A DNA stretch of 64,000 nt from Schizochytrium sp. CCTCC M209059 (GCA_000818945.1 KN805373.1:955785-1019784); one strand, 5' to 3'; positions 39,156 through 51,938 are shown, counted from the stretch's first letter. The notes: generated by a model not told the origin, from the sequence alone. Numbers and translations are program-made.

Positions 39156-40937
39156 ATGGGCGGCAGGCTCACGCTGCGCGCGAAGACAGATGCAGCGACG
39201 CGCGTGCGCGAGGCCGCGAGGGCAGCCGCGCAGGACGCCGAAGACCCCGCAGCGGCCCTGAAGCAGCCTCTCGCAGCGGCGGTCGCCTGGGCGGGAAGCC
39301 GGGCGCTCGAGGTCAACCAGGTGGTGGAAACGGTGGCGAGGCTCGGACTCGAGGCCCATGGCGCCGCCGCAGACGCGGACCACGGACCCGACGATCTAGG
39401 CTTGCTCGTTGACGTTCTGCGATACCGCGTTCCCGTAATTATAAGGCCAGAGGTGCTTGAGCTTTTGAGACCTGTGCTCGAGATTTTGGAGCGCACCGCC
39501 TTTGAAAATGGCGACGAACGACAAGCGCTCCTCGAGGCCGCGCTGTGGATGCTGCTTCTCCACGATCCTGACTCGTCGCGTGGTACGCCAAGCGCTACTT
39601 GTGCACAGTCCGCAGTCCTCACGGTCAGTGGCAGCGCTCTCTTTGGATGCAATTTTATGCAGAGCTTCGAGTCCCTCTTGAAAGAAAGTGCCAACAGCAA
39701 CGACAAGAACGAGCGAGAAATCTTTCTTGAAGCTGCGGAAGCGGAACTTGCTCACCGTGCCGCTGCTGCCCAGGCCGCGCAAGAGGAGCACCAAGCACTG
39801 CTAGACTCTTGCGACTGGATAGGCTTCGACCTCGACAACACGCTCGTGACCTATGAAAGTATCGCTGCGCGAGCCATTCGATATCAGGCCGTGGTTCGTC
39901 ATCTCAAAGATTGTCTCACCTCTGGGGTTTCCGAAACTTCTGGACCTAACGAGTACCTTTCAAAGGTTTCCGAAAGAATTCCCCATGAGCTTAAGCCAGA
40001 GCATTCTTGGATGTGCGAGAAGAAATGCCTTGTTCTCGATGCAGATGAGGGTCTCATCTTGGAAGTTGGCGCTGACAAGTGGGTTGTTTTCGCGTTTCTA
40101 GGCTCAGCGCTTCTTGCTCGGTCGGAGATAGATCGACTTGGCTACGCGGAAGCACCGATCGACACGAGCCTGCAACGATACCTCATCTTGCATACTGAAA
40201 TTGAGCAACCTTTTGCTGCTGTGCTTGCCGCATGTCTTGATGCAGAAAAGAAGCGAGATCTTGTGGAGGTTCGACGCGAATGGCTCGAAAGGGTTCGACA
40301 GGCGTTTGTTTTCGTACAGAGCAAATTCTGTCCGTTTAGCTTTGAAGCCTCTCTCGACAAGGACGCATCAGCCCTCGTAGTCAAGCGCACCGCTCTAGTT
40401 CTCCCTTGGCTGCGCAGACTCGCCAAGCGTGGCAGCACTAAACTTTTCGTTCTCACGAATGCTGACTGGGAACACTCTCAACGCACCATGGATGCAGCAT
40501 TCCCGGGACAAAACTGGCGCTCCCTCTTCGACTTCATTGTAACCTGTGCGCACAAGTCTCAGTTTTTTGCTACATCATCTTCTTCCGGCGTTCCAAAGCC
40601 GCTTGTCAATGAAACTGGCGTATTTGTGGGGGGAAATGTGCGTGGTTTAGCAGACCTGTTTTCCAGAGGTTGCAGCAGCAGCAGCAGCAGCACATCCTCG
40701 AATGCAAAGAAGATTGTATATATGGGCGACCATTTTGTACAGGATGTACATGGTCCAGCTTCCTGTGGATGGCAAGCAATAGCTGTTGCTCCTCCTGAGT
40801 CGCTGACGCTTGTTCCTGGTTCAAGCTGGCCTTCGCTGGCAATGAGTCTGGCGCTCGAAGCACGCTTTGTAGTGCCTGATCTTGGTGCCAACCCTGTGCG
40901 TCCTCGATCCCAGTCATGCGTGCAGAATGTAATCTAA
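39156..40937 (+). CDS. HAD-superfamily 5'-nucleotidase (NT5C2/NT5DC-like)
   Basis: 593 aa. The HAD motif I is GFDLDNTLVTYES with nucleophile D225 and general acid/base D227, in the form typical of cytosolic purine 5'-nucleotidase II and NT5DC proteins. Motif II is FVLTNADW with T434, and motif IV is YMGDHFVQDV with D525 and D530. These enzymes dephosphorylate nucleoside monophosphates such as IMP or GMP, although NT5DC paralogues often lack shown activity. The first 215 residues are an N-terminal extension, Ala- and Glu-rich with helical character, without a clear domain. A Ser-rich insert (about 506-515) precedes motif IV. The start is the first ATG in frame with a plausible N-terminus (MGGRLTLRAKTDAATRV), which is basic and could be mitochondrial; this is uncertain. 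Confidence 0.88.
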   Translation: MGGRLTLRAKTDAATRVREAARAAAQDAEDPAAALKQPLAAAVAWAGSRALEVNQVVETVARLGLEAHGAAADADHGPDDLGLLVDVLRYRVPVIIRPEVLELLRPVLEILERTAFENGDERQALLEAALWMLLLHDPDSSRGTPSATCAQSAVLTVSGSALFGCNFMQSFESLLKESANSNDKNEREIFLEAAEAELAHRAAAAQAAQEEHQALLDSCDWIGFDLDNTLVTYESIAARAIRYQAVVRHLKDCLTSGVSETSGPNEYLSKVSERIPHELKPEHSWMCEKKCLVLDADEGLILEVGADKWVVFAFLGSALLARSEIDRLGYAEAPIDTSLQRYLILHTEIEQPFAAVLAACLDAEKKRDLVEVRREWLERVRQAFVFVQSKFCPFSFEASLDKDASALVVKRTALVLPWLRRLAKRGSTKLFVLTNADWEHSQRTMDAAFPGQNWRSLFDFIVTCAHKSQFFATSSSSGVPKPLVNETGVFVGGNVRGLADLFSRGCSSSSSSTSSNAKKIVYMGDHFVQDVHGPASCGWQAIAVAPPESLTLVPGSSWPSLAMSLALEARFVVPDLGANPVRPRSQSCVQNVI

Positions 40938-41255
40938 AACGATCCAGCAATGTGTTTTTGTGTGTGTGTTTGTGTTTGTGTTGTTTATGTTTTTGCAATC
41001 CTTGCCCTTCTTTTTTCTCCCATGCTTCCCATTTTGGCTCCGTTAAGGCCCCAAAATGTCGATGACCCCCAAAAATCGCGTGCGTACAATGGCGTCCAGA
41101 ACCATTCGCAGGTCTGTCGACGCGCGCGCGCGCGCGCCGAGGTCTGCCGCGAGGGCTCGCCGAAGGCGTCTGCTCGTGTGCTCGGTACTCTGCGACGCCG
41201 TACGGTGCCGTATAGCAGCAGCGTCTGTCTCGTCCCGCAACACGCACGGTCTGCT
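40938..41255. other. Short intergenic spacer before the ABC transporter gene
   Basis: 318 bp with a GT-rich run (about 40957-40990) and a (CG)n run (about 41120-41137). A longer frame for the transporter could open here at a non-ATG codon, but its product (a Cys/Val run, then Arg-rich sequence) looks like translated spacer. No gene is supported. Confidence 0.6.
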
Positions 41256-44117
41256 ATGCGAATCGAGGACGATGCGGAGGCGTCAACAAACGCGCGCGAG
41301 GCTTTTGCCCTGCCCAGCGAGCTAAGTAGCGCGAGCAGCAACAGCAGTAGTACGGGGAGTGTAGATAGCGATGGTGAGCTCGATGAAGACGTAGAGTGCC
41401 AGAGACTTGGTTTGCCGCCGCCTCCCAGTCATCAGCAAGAGCACCAGCAGCACCAGCAAGAACAGGAGCACCAGCACCAGCACCAGCACCAGCGCAGCCG
41501 GGCTAAGCGAGGCAGCCGACTTCGACGGTCGGACGAGGGAACGAGACGGGTCGTTCTCCTCGGCATCGTTCTTGCGCTGGATCTTTGTCTTTGCATCTGC
41601 TTCGATCAAGTTACTAAGCGCCACGTGACAAAGTTTGTTGGCATTCTCGACGGCGTGCTGCTCTTCAGCATTGGTCGCACTTTTGTAAATCTCCTGGCGC
41701 TTGCTGTGTGTGTTCGATGGGCTTATGCGAATCGCCACATCCAGGCGCAAGGACTCGAAGCAGCCTATGCTGATATGTCTGCGGCTGAAGTCCGCAGACC
41801 ACTTCTTGCGGACCCGCGCCAGCCGCTCGGTCTGCGACGCAACGTTTCGATCATCGAGTTCGAACACCCAGAAGCGTTGAGGAACCCAGAGATCCTAGCC
41901 TACAAGGTTCGCAAACGAGCTGAATTCTCGCGCAACCTCATCCTGGGCATTGCCTTTGTCTTTGATACGTTTATTGCCTTTTACATGGCGATTCGCTGCA
42001 TTACTGTCGAGTTTGCTTGGAGCAAAGTGCAGGTGCCACTTCTCTTTGGAATCATGATGGTGGCAAGCGTGGAGTTCTTCGTGCTCAAGGGAGCCGTAGA
42101 TGTCGTCGGCCGCGATCGTGGCCATCTCCTCGAGGCTTTGCATCCTCACAAGCTCTACTTTTGGCCGCGGCTGCCTTTCAACACGTGCGATATTTGCATG
42201 GGAAGAGTTCGCGGTCGCGGTTATCGCTGCAAACGCTGCGACTTTGACGTGTGTCGCCGCTGCTTCAGCGCGGCTGTGCGTCCTCACAAGCACGGTACGG
42301 ACGGCAACACGCCACAGACCTCTTCTTCTCCCGCTCCTTCAAAGGGACTTTCCTTTTGGTCCACTTCGATCCGCGACATGGTCGTTCAGCATGCCCTTCT
42401 TCTCAGCGTTGCAATTATTTGCGTGTTTGGTAACGCCGCTGCAAAGGTTGGGCTTCCGAACTTCCAGGGCCAAATTATTGATGCGGTGTTTGAAAAAGAT
42501 CTCGAGGGGTTTCACAACCATATTCACATGCTCATTGCGTGCGGTCTCCTGGTGGTTTTCTTGGGCATTGTTAGGGATACCTGCGTTTCTATCATTGGAC
42601 GCAAGGTCGCAACCTCGGTGCGCAATGACATGTTCCAAAAACTCATTCAGCAAGAACATCCCTTCTACGATCAGAACATGTCTGGTGGTCTCACAGCAAG
42701 CCTCACCAACGACGTGAACGCAATGGTCTCTCCCTGGCGCGCGGTCATTGTCAGTCTCTTCACCAACATGCTTGTCATGATCGGCGGTCTCGGGGTCTGC
42801 CTCTTTACTTCTTGGCGATTGACTGCCGTGGCTGTGACAAGTCTTGTACCTATCACGTATTTGCTGTCTGTGTACTCGCGCTGGAGCACGCGCTTGAATC
42901 GAGAGATTTGGGGCGGAATCGCGGACGCGAATGGCATTGCAACCGAGGCCTTCAACAATATAAGCACGGTCAAGGCGCATGCCATGGAATCCGCCGAGGT
43001 GGCGCGCTTCATTGAAGCTACAGGCAACGCTTTGGCCAAGGGAATCAAGGATGCCTTTGGCACGGCTCTGGCCAATGTCATTACCCAAAACCTCAGCATG
43101 ACGGGAACCTTTCTTATTCTTGGGTTTGGCGGCTACGAGGCACTCATGTACGCAGAGCATCTTACCCCCGGTGAGCTTGTCAAGTTCATGCTTTACTGGA
43201 ACGTGATCAACAACGCCTACCAAGAGATCAACAGTAACATGGATGCCTTCAATCGCGCCGCAGGCGCAGCGCAGCGCGTCTTCGGCCTCTTGTCAACCCT
43301 GGAGTCGAATTTACTCGAGGCTGCGCGCGTTCGACGCGAGACGCTCTATGAAGAGGTCGCCCTTGATGCCGATGTGGGATGTTCCGTCAAATTCGAAAAT
43401 GTTTCCATGTCGTATGCATCTGCGTCGCGCCCAAGTTTGCGCGGCGTAAGCTTCCAGCTCGAGCCAGGATCGCTTACTGCTCTCTGCGGGACCAATGGCG
43501 CGGGGAAAACGACCGTGCAAAAACTTTTGCTCGGGTTCTATCAACCTTCCACGGGTTGCATTACAGTAGATGGACACGACCTCGCTGCTTTGCACAAGTC
43601 TGCTTTCCGAAGGCATGTTGGTCTCGTTCCTCAGGATCCTCAGCTTTTTGCATCATCGATCCTAGCAAACATCACGTACGGACTGGCGCCGGGCGAGTAC
43701 ACGGAGAGTGACGTAATCACCGCCGCGCAGGATGCTCACGCGCACGGTTTTATCATGGAACTCGATCGTGGATATCAAACACGCGTCGGTGAGCGTGGAC
43801 TTGGTCTTAGCGGTGGCGAGCGGGCGCGAATCGTCCTGGCACGTGCGCTTCTTCGGAAACCGCGTCTCCTCATTCTCGACGAGCCCACGGCACAACTTGA
43901 CCCGAATTCGCGGCGTCTTGTGGAGCGGACGATTGCAAAAAAACTCGAGGCGAAGCGCACTACTGTGCTCATGATCACCCACGACCGCATGGAGCCATTG
44001 CAACTGGTCGCTGATACTGTGATATTGCTCGATCGTGGCGGTGTCGCAGAAATGGGAACGCACGCAGCTCTTAGCGCCGACCCGACGAGTCAATACCGCA
44101 GGCTCTTTGGCGAGTAA
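41256..44117 (+). CDS. ABCB-type half-transporter with extra membrane domain and ZZ zinc finger
   Basis: 953 aa from ATG 41256 (MRIEDDAEAS). An acidic, Gln/His-rich N-terminus precedes about four hydrophobic segments (residues about 95-290) like the TMD0 of TAP and HMT1-type transporters. A ZZ-type zinc finger follows at 311-346: C311-x2-C314-x10-C325-x2-C328-x4-C333-x2-C336-x7-H344-x-H346. Then come a six-helix ABC membrane domain (about 375-690) and the nucleotide-binding domain with Walker A GTNGAGKTT (G745-T752/753), Q-loop VPQDPQLF, signature LSGGE (851-855), Walker B LLILDEP and H-loop H909. All ATPase residues are intact. It should act as a homodimer in an internal membrane. The TMD0 suggests the peptide or thiol-conjugate branch (TAP, ABCB6/HMT1), but substrate is unknown. 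The zinc finger between TMD0 and the core is unusual. Confidence 0.93.
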   Translation: MRIEDDAEASTNAREAFALPSELSSASSNSSSTGSVDSDGELDEDVECQRLGLPPPPSHQQEHQQHQQEQEHQHQHQHQRSRAKRGSRLRRSDEGTRRVVLLGIVLALDLCLCICFDQVTKRHVTKFVGILDGVLLFSIGRTFVNLLALAVCVRWAYANRHIQAQGLEAAYADMSAAEVRRPLLADPRQPLGLRRNVSIIEFEHPEALRNPEILAYKVRKRAEFSRNLILGIAFVFDTFIAFYMAIRCITVEFAWSKVQVPLLFGIMMVASVEFFVLKGAVDVVGRDRGHLLEALHPHKLYFWPRLPFNTCDICMGRVRGRGYRCKRCDFDVCRRCFSAAVRPHKHGTDGNTPQTSSSPAPSKGLSFWSTSIRDMVVQHALLLSVAIICVFGNAAAKVGLPNFQGQIIDAVFEKDLEGFHNHIHMLIACGLLVVFLGIVRDTCVSIIGRKVATSVRNDMFQKLIQQEHPFYDQNMSGGLTASLTNDVNAMVSPWRAVIVSLFTNMLVMIGGLGVCLFTSWRLTAVAVTSLVPITYLLSVYSRWSTRLNREIWGGIADANGIATEAFNNISTVKAHAMESAEVARFIEATGNALAKGIKDAFGTALANVITQNLSMTGTFLILGFGGYEALMYAEHLTPGELVKFMLYWNVINNAYQEINSNMDAFNRAAGAAQRVFGLLSTLESNLLEAARVRRETLYEEVALDADVGCSVKFENVSMSYASASRPSLRGVSFQLEPGSLTALCGTNGAGKTTVQKLLLGFYQPSTGCITVDGHDLAALHKSAFRRHVGLVPQDPQLFASSILANITYGLAPGEYTESDVITAAQDAHAHGFIMELDRGYQTRVGERGLGLSGGERARIVLARALLRKPRLLILDEPTAQLDPNSRRLVERTIAKKLEAKRTTVLMITHDRMEPLQLVADTVILLDRGGVAEMGTHAALSADPTSQYRRLFGE

Positions 44118-44412
44118 GCGAGTTGACGGGCGAGAGCAGCAGCAGCATCTAATTATTTCATTTGTAATATAAGGGTTTATTGGCTTACATTCTTGACACG
44201 ATGATTCCCCCTACCCCTCCCCCCCAAAAAGGGAGACGAAGAGAGAGGTGGGAATGAGAATGCGCGGTAGTGTGCCGAGTGACAAAGATGGGGATAAGAA
44301 AAAAGATAAAGAAAAAAGGAAGGAAAATGGACGGGCAGTAGAGAACATAACGATGTGAGATTTCCCCCAAAAAAGACACACTTCGCTCTCGCTCGCAAGC
44401 GACGATTTCTCA
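44118..44412. other. Convergent 3' spacer between ABC transporter and kinase genes
   Basis: 295 bp between convergent 3' ends, containing a run of C and A (about 44209-44230) and A-rich stretches. No gene. Presumably both 3' UTRs lie here. Confidence 0.6.
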
Positions 44413-47400
44413 TCATAGCCCGTCCTCGCCGAGAAGACACTTTTGGAGAATTCTGTCAATCTCGCTAAAGACCTTGGAGCCCTTAATGAGAACATGCTGC
44501 GCACCCGCAACAAGCATCTGACGCCGCTCGTCATCCGACTCATTGCCCGTGAGACCCACGATCGAGCCGTGGTAGCCAGCATCGCGCAAGACGCGGATCG
44601 TCTCTGACCCGCTGTAGTGGTCCGCACCCATGTCTTGGTCGATGGTAATGAGTGAGAACGTCATGTTCTGTTCGAGGGCCATGCGAACGACATCCTCGCC
44701 AAAGGCGCCCTCCATGACGCGAAGTCTCCGTCCAAGCTTTTCCAGAGGCCACTTGAGCTTGCGAAGACGACGACTGAGCGTGAGACGAATGATGTCGTCA
44801 TCGTCAACTACGATGACGTCGACGTCCCTTGGCAGATCGATGTCGTCCACGGAAGGCGTCGAGACAGAATCCTTTGCCCCCTCGGCAACATCGTTCGTCG
44901 TCTCGTCCGTGGTGGCTTGCGGAGAGACTGGAGGCGTAGACAGTGCTTGCGTTGGAGCGGGAACAGTGGGAATGCGAATCTCAAAAATGGTGCCCTGGCC
45001 CTCGACATTGTTTGACTTGACCTTGATGGACCCGCCGCAGCCCTTTACAACAAAGTCTTTGGCAAAACTCAGTCCGAGGCCTGTTCCGACACGGTGTGAT
45101 CCTGTGGCGAGGCGTTTGTACGGTTCGAAAATCACTGCACGCTTGGCCTCGGGAATGCCGATCCCGGTATCACGCACCTGAATGACAGCCTCGGGACCTT
45201 CAATTTGCGCCTCCAAGACAACAATGCCGCCCGCTGAGTTGTACTTGAAGGCGTTACTCACGAGGTTCGTGATGGCTTGGTAGAGATGCGCTGCTGAGCC
45301 GACAATGTAGCTGTCAATCGCTTTCTCGCCGAGAATGGGGCGAAAGTTGACGTCCTCTTGCGTGCGCTTGCGGTCGCGATTCTGCGCGTATGCGACGGCA
45401 TCGTCAAGGACAGTCTTGAGCTTGAGAGAGGATCGCACGTAGGTGTACTCTTGTGCCTCAATTTTCTGCATGAGCAAGCAGTCGTCAAAGAGTTGACCCA
45501 TGCGGTTGTGGATGCGCAAGATCTGCTGCATATCATCATGCATGGCGCTTCCTTGCAGCTCATCGCACAGGTCCTCGACAAGGGTCGCAGCTCCAAAGAA
45601 GAAGTTGCGATACTCGTGAGCCACGTATTGCAAGACGCGACGAATGTGCGAACTATCGGCCATAGCCTGTGCCAGCGAGCTGCTGCCCTGCATCAGTTTG
45701 GATCGCAGTTCCTCGCGAAGCTGAACTTCGGCCCCAATGTCTTGCGCACTCACAAAACACTGTCCACTCCGTAACTTGGTGATGCTAAAGCCATACCAGG
45801 CTACACTATGCTCGCCCTTGCGAACCTGTTTAATGCGAGCTTCCATGGTGTTGGTTGAGTCCGGCTCCTCGCCAAAGGTTTTCGCCAAACACTGCTCAAC
45901 CTTGGCGCGGTCCTCGCTTGCTACGATGTTGAGCAAGGCTTGAAGCTTGCTGTGGCCCGAGGCGCTAGGGATTTGCTGAAAGAGGCGCCGACACGACTTG
46001 CTGACCATTCCGAGGGGCAACTCCGCGATGGGCGTTCTTGAATTGACCTTGGCCATCTCGAGAACACCAGACTGAAAGCTTGGGTCGGCGCCAAACATGA
46101 AGAGCAGCGATGGCGTGGCATCGAGCATGCTGTTGACCTTGATCATGAGCGTGTGCTCTTCCGTCACGTCTGTCAGGACCAACGTGTAATATTCGAGAGC
46201 CATGGTGCATTCAACATGGACAAAGACCGAGTTTCCGTGTTTGGTGAGCGCGCGAAAGGTCTGGCGTTGAGGATTGGGGGGAATCGTGCCGCTTTTGGAG
46301 CCAACAATAACCTCATCGCCGTCTTCAGACGCCGTCTCGGATATAGTAAGGAGATTTCGCACGCCGAAACATGTGAGGTCCTTGAAATCGGGACCGAACA
46401 TGGACAATGGACGGTTGATGACATCGCGAGCACGGTAGCCGAGAGTAGCGAGGCCATGGTGGTTTACAAAGCGAATGTGAAGATCCTTGTCGACGACGAC
46501 AACCCCGCTGGATACATTGCGGATGATTGCGGAGAGTTGGTTGCTCATGGCCACCTCCTTGGTCACGTCGAAGAGAGCCAGAGTATAGCCTTGCTTGTTT
46601 TGCGTGATGCGATATTGCATGAGGAGGTTGTTGCCCTCCTCGTTGATCATGCGCAGGATCTGGTCTCCAGTGTGACCCACATCAGATCCCGTGCTGTCAT
46701 CATGCGGAGTGCCTGTAGAGCGACTCGAGTTGCGCCGCCCAAATTTCGAAAAGAGATGCGCAGAGGAAAATTGTGAGCCCGACGTCACAGATCCACCTCG
46801 ACCGCTGCACTCCTTTTCAAGGTCGTCACTATCGGACTGCTTGGCCGTCTGTAAGAGACCTTCAATGGCGCCATCGATTCCACGAGGGTTTGACGGGCAT
46901 AAAAATGATCGAATATTGGCGCCCACAATCGTATCGGAAGACGAGCAAAAGATGGAGTTCGCCGACCTGTTGACGTAGTCAATATTGAGGTGATGGTCGA
47001 GCACGAGAACAGGGGCGTCCATGGATGCGAGGCGCTCCACTCGCTCACGCTGCTCAAAAGCTTCCGTGACGTCAGTGAAACAGGCAGTATACCCATCGTC
47101 GCCGTCGCAGGTGATGGTAATGTAGAGGCGCAAAGTGGAACCATCCTTGCGCTTTCCGTCGACAAGGCGAGGGCTCCGGTTAATGACCCTGCTGACACCG
47201 GTTCGATGGAAGCGCGCAATAATGTTGTCGTGATTATCGGCATCCTTGGGGAGCATGAGAACCATGACGTTTTGACCGAGGAGCTCGCCCGTTTCGTAGC
47301 CAAAGACATCTTCCGCGTTCGGATTTACATATGTGATGCACATGGATTTGTCTGCGCGAACGACGGGCGAGGCCATGGAGCTGAGGATCCGCGAGGTGCG

Positions 47401-48891
47401 TTCCGCGAGCTCCACCTCGCGGGTAACGTTCGTAAAGACGGCGCAAAAGCCGTCGCCCACGGCGTCCTGGGTGACGGTGAGGTAGAGCTTGAGCGGGAGA
47501 CCCTCGCGGGTCTGGCCGTTTACTAGACGCGGTTTCTGACCGATGATGCGGCCCTTGCCTGTTCGTCTGTATCTGTCAACGTAGGAGTCGTGAGAATCTC
47601 TGTCGCGGGTGGTCATGAGGATGTTGACAGACTTTCCGAGAAGCTCGTCGTATTTGTAGCCAAATGTTTCGAGAGCATTGTTGTTGACAAAGGTGATCTT
47701 CATGAGTTTGTTGACGCGCACGACCGGCGTGGCAACCGACGTGAGGATGCGTTGCGTGTGACTCTCCAAAAGAAACTCACGCGTGGCATCGACAAAAACC
47801 GCGCAGTAGCCGTCAAAGGTTGCGTGACGGTTGACTGTGAGCAGGAGACGTAATTCGCTTCCATCTTTTCGCGTGCCGACGATGGGCCGCGGGTCTCGTC
47901 CGATGATCCGCGCCTGGCCTGTGGTCTGATAGCGATCTACGTACTTATCGTGCTGCTCTCTGTCGGACTTGCCCATCAGCACGTTTACCTTTTGTCCCAC
48001 GAGCTCGCCCGTGTCGTACCCAAAGACCTCTTCAGCGCAGGGGTTCGCGTATGTGATGACCATGTCGTTTGTCGCGGTAATGACGGGGTTTGGCATAGAT
48101 GACAAAAGGCGCTCGATGGCCTCTGAGCGCACAGCAGACGAAGTGGCGCTTGGCGACGGTGGCCGCAAGGGGGTTTCGTCCGGGACCTCCATGAGCGCGG
48201 CGGTGAACTCGTTGGGGCTATTCCGGCTGATGCGGATGTTGACAGCGCCTTGAAAATCCTTTTGCAACCGGGGAGGATGCTGGTGTTGGTGCTGATTGTG
48301 GAGATGATCCCCTTGTCTGTCTTGCTGTTGCTGCTGTCGCCTCGCAGCGTCGACAAAGCCTGCCAAGTTGATTTCTCTGTACTCTTCCGAGTCCAAGCAG
48401 AATTCTGAGGATGGTCCCGGGTTGACGGACGCCGGGAGGCTCTCCCTCGACTTGGCGGCAGTGATGGACCCCTCTGCGGCCTGTTCTTCATCGGAAATAT
48501 CTTTCCGCTCCTCCAGACCGGCTGCGTCCGTGGAGGGCGAGTCGACGCCGCCGTAGTCCTCGTCCTCTGCCTCGTCCCCGGCGCCCTGTTGCTGACGGTG
48601 TTCCCCTGCTGGGGAGGGCGCGTGCCGGTCACACTCTAGCCACGCGGCGACCTCCTTGCGCGCCGCGGCGTCGAGCTCAACGATCTCCACCAGCGCTGAG
48701 CCCACGACGCAGCTCCCGAGCAGCTTCTTCGCGCACGCGTTGGCGGCGCGCACGCGGAGCCCCGCGAGCCCCGCGCCGGGCGCCGCGTCGAGACGCATCA
48801 GCGCCACGGGCACCGCAGCCATGCTCGCCGCCCAGCGCTCCAGCGCCCGCGCGTCCGCGCCCCGCGCGCCGCGCGTCGCGCCCGTCTGCAT
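44413..48891 (-). CDS. Multi-PAS hybrid histidine kinase with C-terminal receiver
   Basis: 1492 aa from ATG 48891. After a Glu/Ser/Gln-rich N-terminus come about six PAS domains. The first three (about residues 255-620) are close copies, each with ITxxNxxAExxFGY and a following LTV/ITI strand; the later ones are more divergent. A histidine kinase follows: phospho-acceptor H1092 (VAHEYRN), N-box with LVSNAFKYNSAGG, G1 DTGIGIPEA and G2 GTGLGLSFAKDF. A receiver ends the protein, with an acidic pocket (VVDDDDIIR), phospho-acceptor D1418 (ITIDQDM) and conserved K in VLIKG. It should autophosphorylate H1092 and pass phosphate to D1418. What it senses is unknown; no heme or flavin residue is clear. 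Upstream of the ATG the frame stays open for 19 codons into the assembly gap, so the true N-terminus may be longer. Confidence 0.92.
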   Translation of the reverse strand: MQTGATRGARGADARALERWAASMAAVPVALMRLDAAPGAGLAGLRVRAANACAKKLLGSCVVGSALVEIVELDAAARKEVAAWLECDRHAPSPAGEHRQQQGAGDEAEDEDYGGVDSPSTDAAGLEERKDISDEEQAAEGSITAAKSRESLPASVNPGPSSEFCLDSEEYREINLAGFVDAARRQQQQQDRQGDHLHNQHQHQHPPRLQKDFQGAVNIRISRNSPNEFTAALMEVPDETPLRPPSPSATSSAVRSEAIERLLSSMPNPVITATNDMVITYANPCAEEVFGYDTGELVGQKVNVLMGKSDREQHDKYVDRYQTTGQARIIGRDPRPIVGTRKDGSELRLLLTVNRHATFDGYCAVFVDATREFLLESHTQRILTSVATPVVRVNKLMKITFVNNNALETFGYKYDELLGKSVNILMTTRDRDSHDSYVDRYRRTGKGRIIGQKPRLVNGQTREGLPLKLYLTVTQDAVGDGFCAVFTNVTREVELAERTSRILSSMASPVVRADKSMCITYVNPNAEDVFGYETGELLGQNVMVLMLPKDADNHDNIIARFHRTGVSRVINRSPRLVDGKRKDGSTLRLYITITCDGDDGYTACFTDVTEAFEQRERVERLASMDAPVLVLDHHLNIDYVNRSANSIFCSSSDTIVGANIRSFLCPSNPRGIDGAIEGLLQTAKQSDSDDLEKECSGRGGSVTSGSQFSSAHLFSKFGRRNSSRSTGTPHDDSTGSDVGHTGDQILRMINEEGNNLLMQYRITQNKQGYTLALFDVTKEVAMSNQLSAIIRNVSSGVVVVDKDLHIRFVNHHGLATLGYRARDVINRPLSMFGPDFKDLTCFGVRNLLTISETASEDGDEVIVGSKSGTIPPNPQRQTFRALTKHGNSVFVHVECTMALEYYTLVLTDVTEEHTLMIKVNSMLDATPSLLFMFGADPSFQSGVLEMAKVNSRTPIAELPLGMVSKSCRRLFQQIPSASGHSKLQALLNIVASEDRAKVEQCLAKTFGEEPDSTNTMEARIKQVRKGEHSVAWYGFSITKLRSGQCFVSAQDIGAEVQLREELRSKLMQGSSSLAQAMADSSHIRRVLQYVAHEYRNFFFGAATLVEDLCDELQGSAMHDDMQQILRIHNRMGQLFDDCLLMQKIEAQEYTYVRSSLKLKTVLDDAVAYAQNRDRKRTQEDVNFRPILGEKAIDSYIVGSAAHLYQAITNLVSNAFKYNSAGGIVVLEAQIEGPEAVIQVRDTGIGIPEAKRAVIFEPYKRLATGSHRVGTGLGLSFAKDFVVKGCGGSIKVKSNNVEGQGTIFEIRIPTVPAPTQALSTPPVSPQATTDETTNDVAEGAKDSVSTPSVDDIDLPRDVDVIVVDDDDIIRLTLSRRLRKLKWPLEKLGRRLRVMEGAFGEDVVRMALEQNMTFSLITIDQDMGADHYSGSETIRVLRDAGYHGSIVGLTGNESDDERRQMLVAGAQHVLIKGSKVFSEIDRILQKCLLGEDGL

Positions 48892-48948
48892 CCTCGCCGC
48901 CTCCTCCTCCGCGCGTCGCCGCGCCTCGCGACGCCGCTCGACCGACGG
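48892..48948. other. Short stretch between kinase start and assembly gap
   Basis: 57 bp. The kinase reading frame (minus strand) stays open through it and reads as an Arg/Ala/Glu-rich peptide. It may be coding or 5' UTR. Confidence 0.5.
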
Positions 48949-49191
48949 NNNNNNNNNNNNNNNNNNNNNNNNNNNNNNNNNNNNNNNNNNNNNNNNNNNN
49001 NNNNNNNNNNNNNNNNNNNNNNNNNNNNNNNNNNNNNNNNNNNNNNNNNNNNNNNNNNNNNNNNNNNNNNNNNNNNNNNNNNNNNNNNNNNNNNNNNNNN
49101 NNNNNNNNNNNNNNNNNNNNNNNNNNNNNNNNNNNNNNNNNNNNNNNNNNNNNNNNNNNNNNNNNNNNNNNNNNNNNNNNNNNNNNNNNNN
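48949..49191. other. Assembly gap (243 N)
   Basis: An unbroken run of N directly upstream of the histidine kinase gene. It may hide the first codons or the promoter of that gene. Confidence 0.99.

Positions 49192-51938
<2,747 letters not shown>

Noticed and set aside
42339..43223. 294-codon frame antisense to the ABC transporter membrane domain
   Set aside because: Shadow of a clearly conserved gene; no domain or start context.
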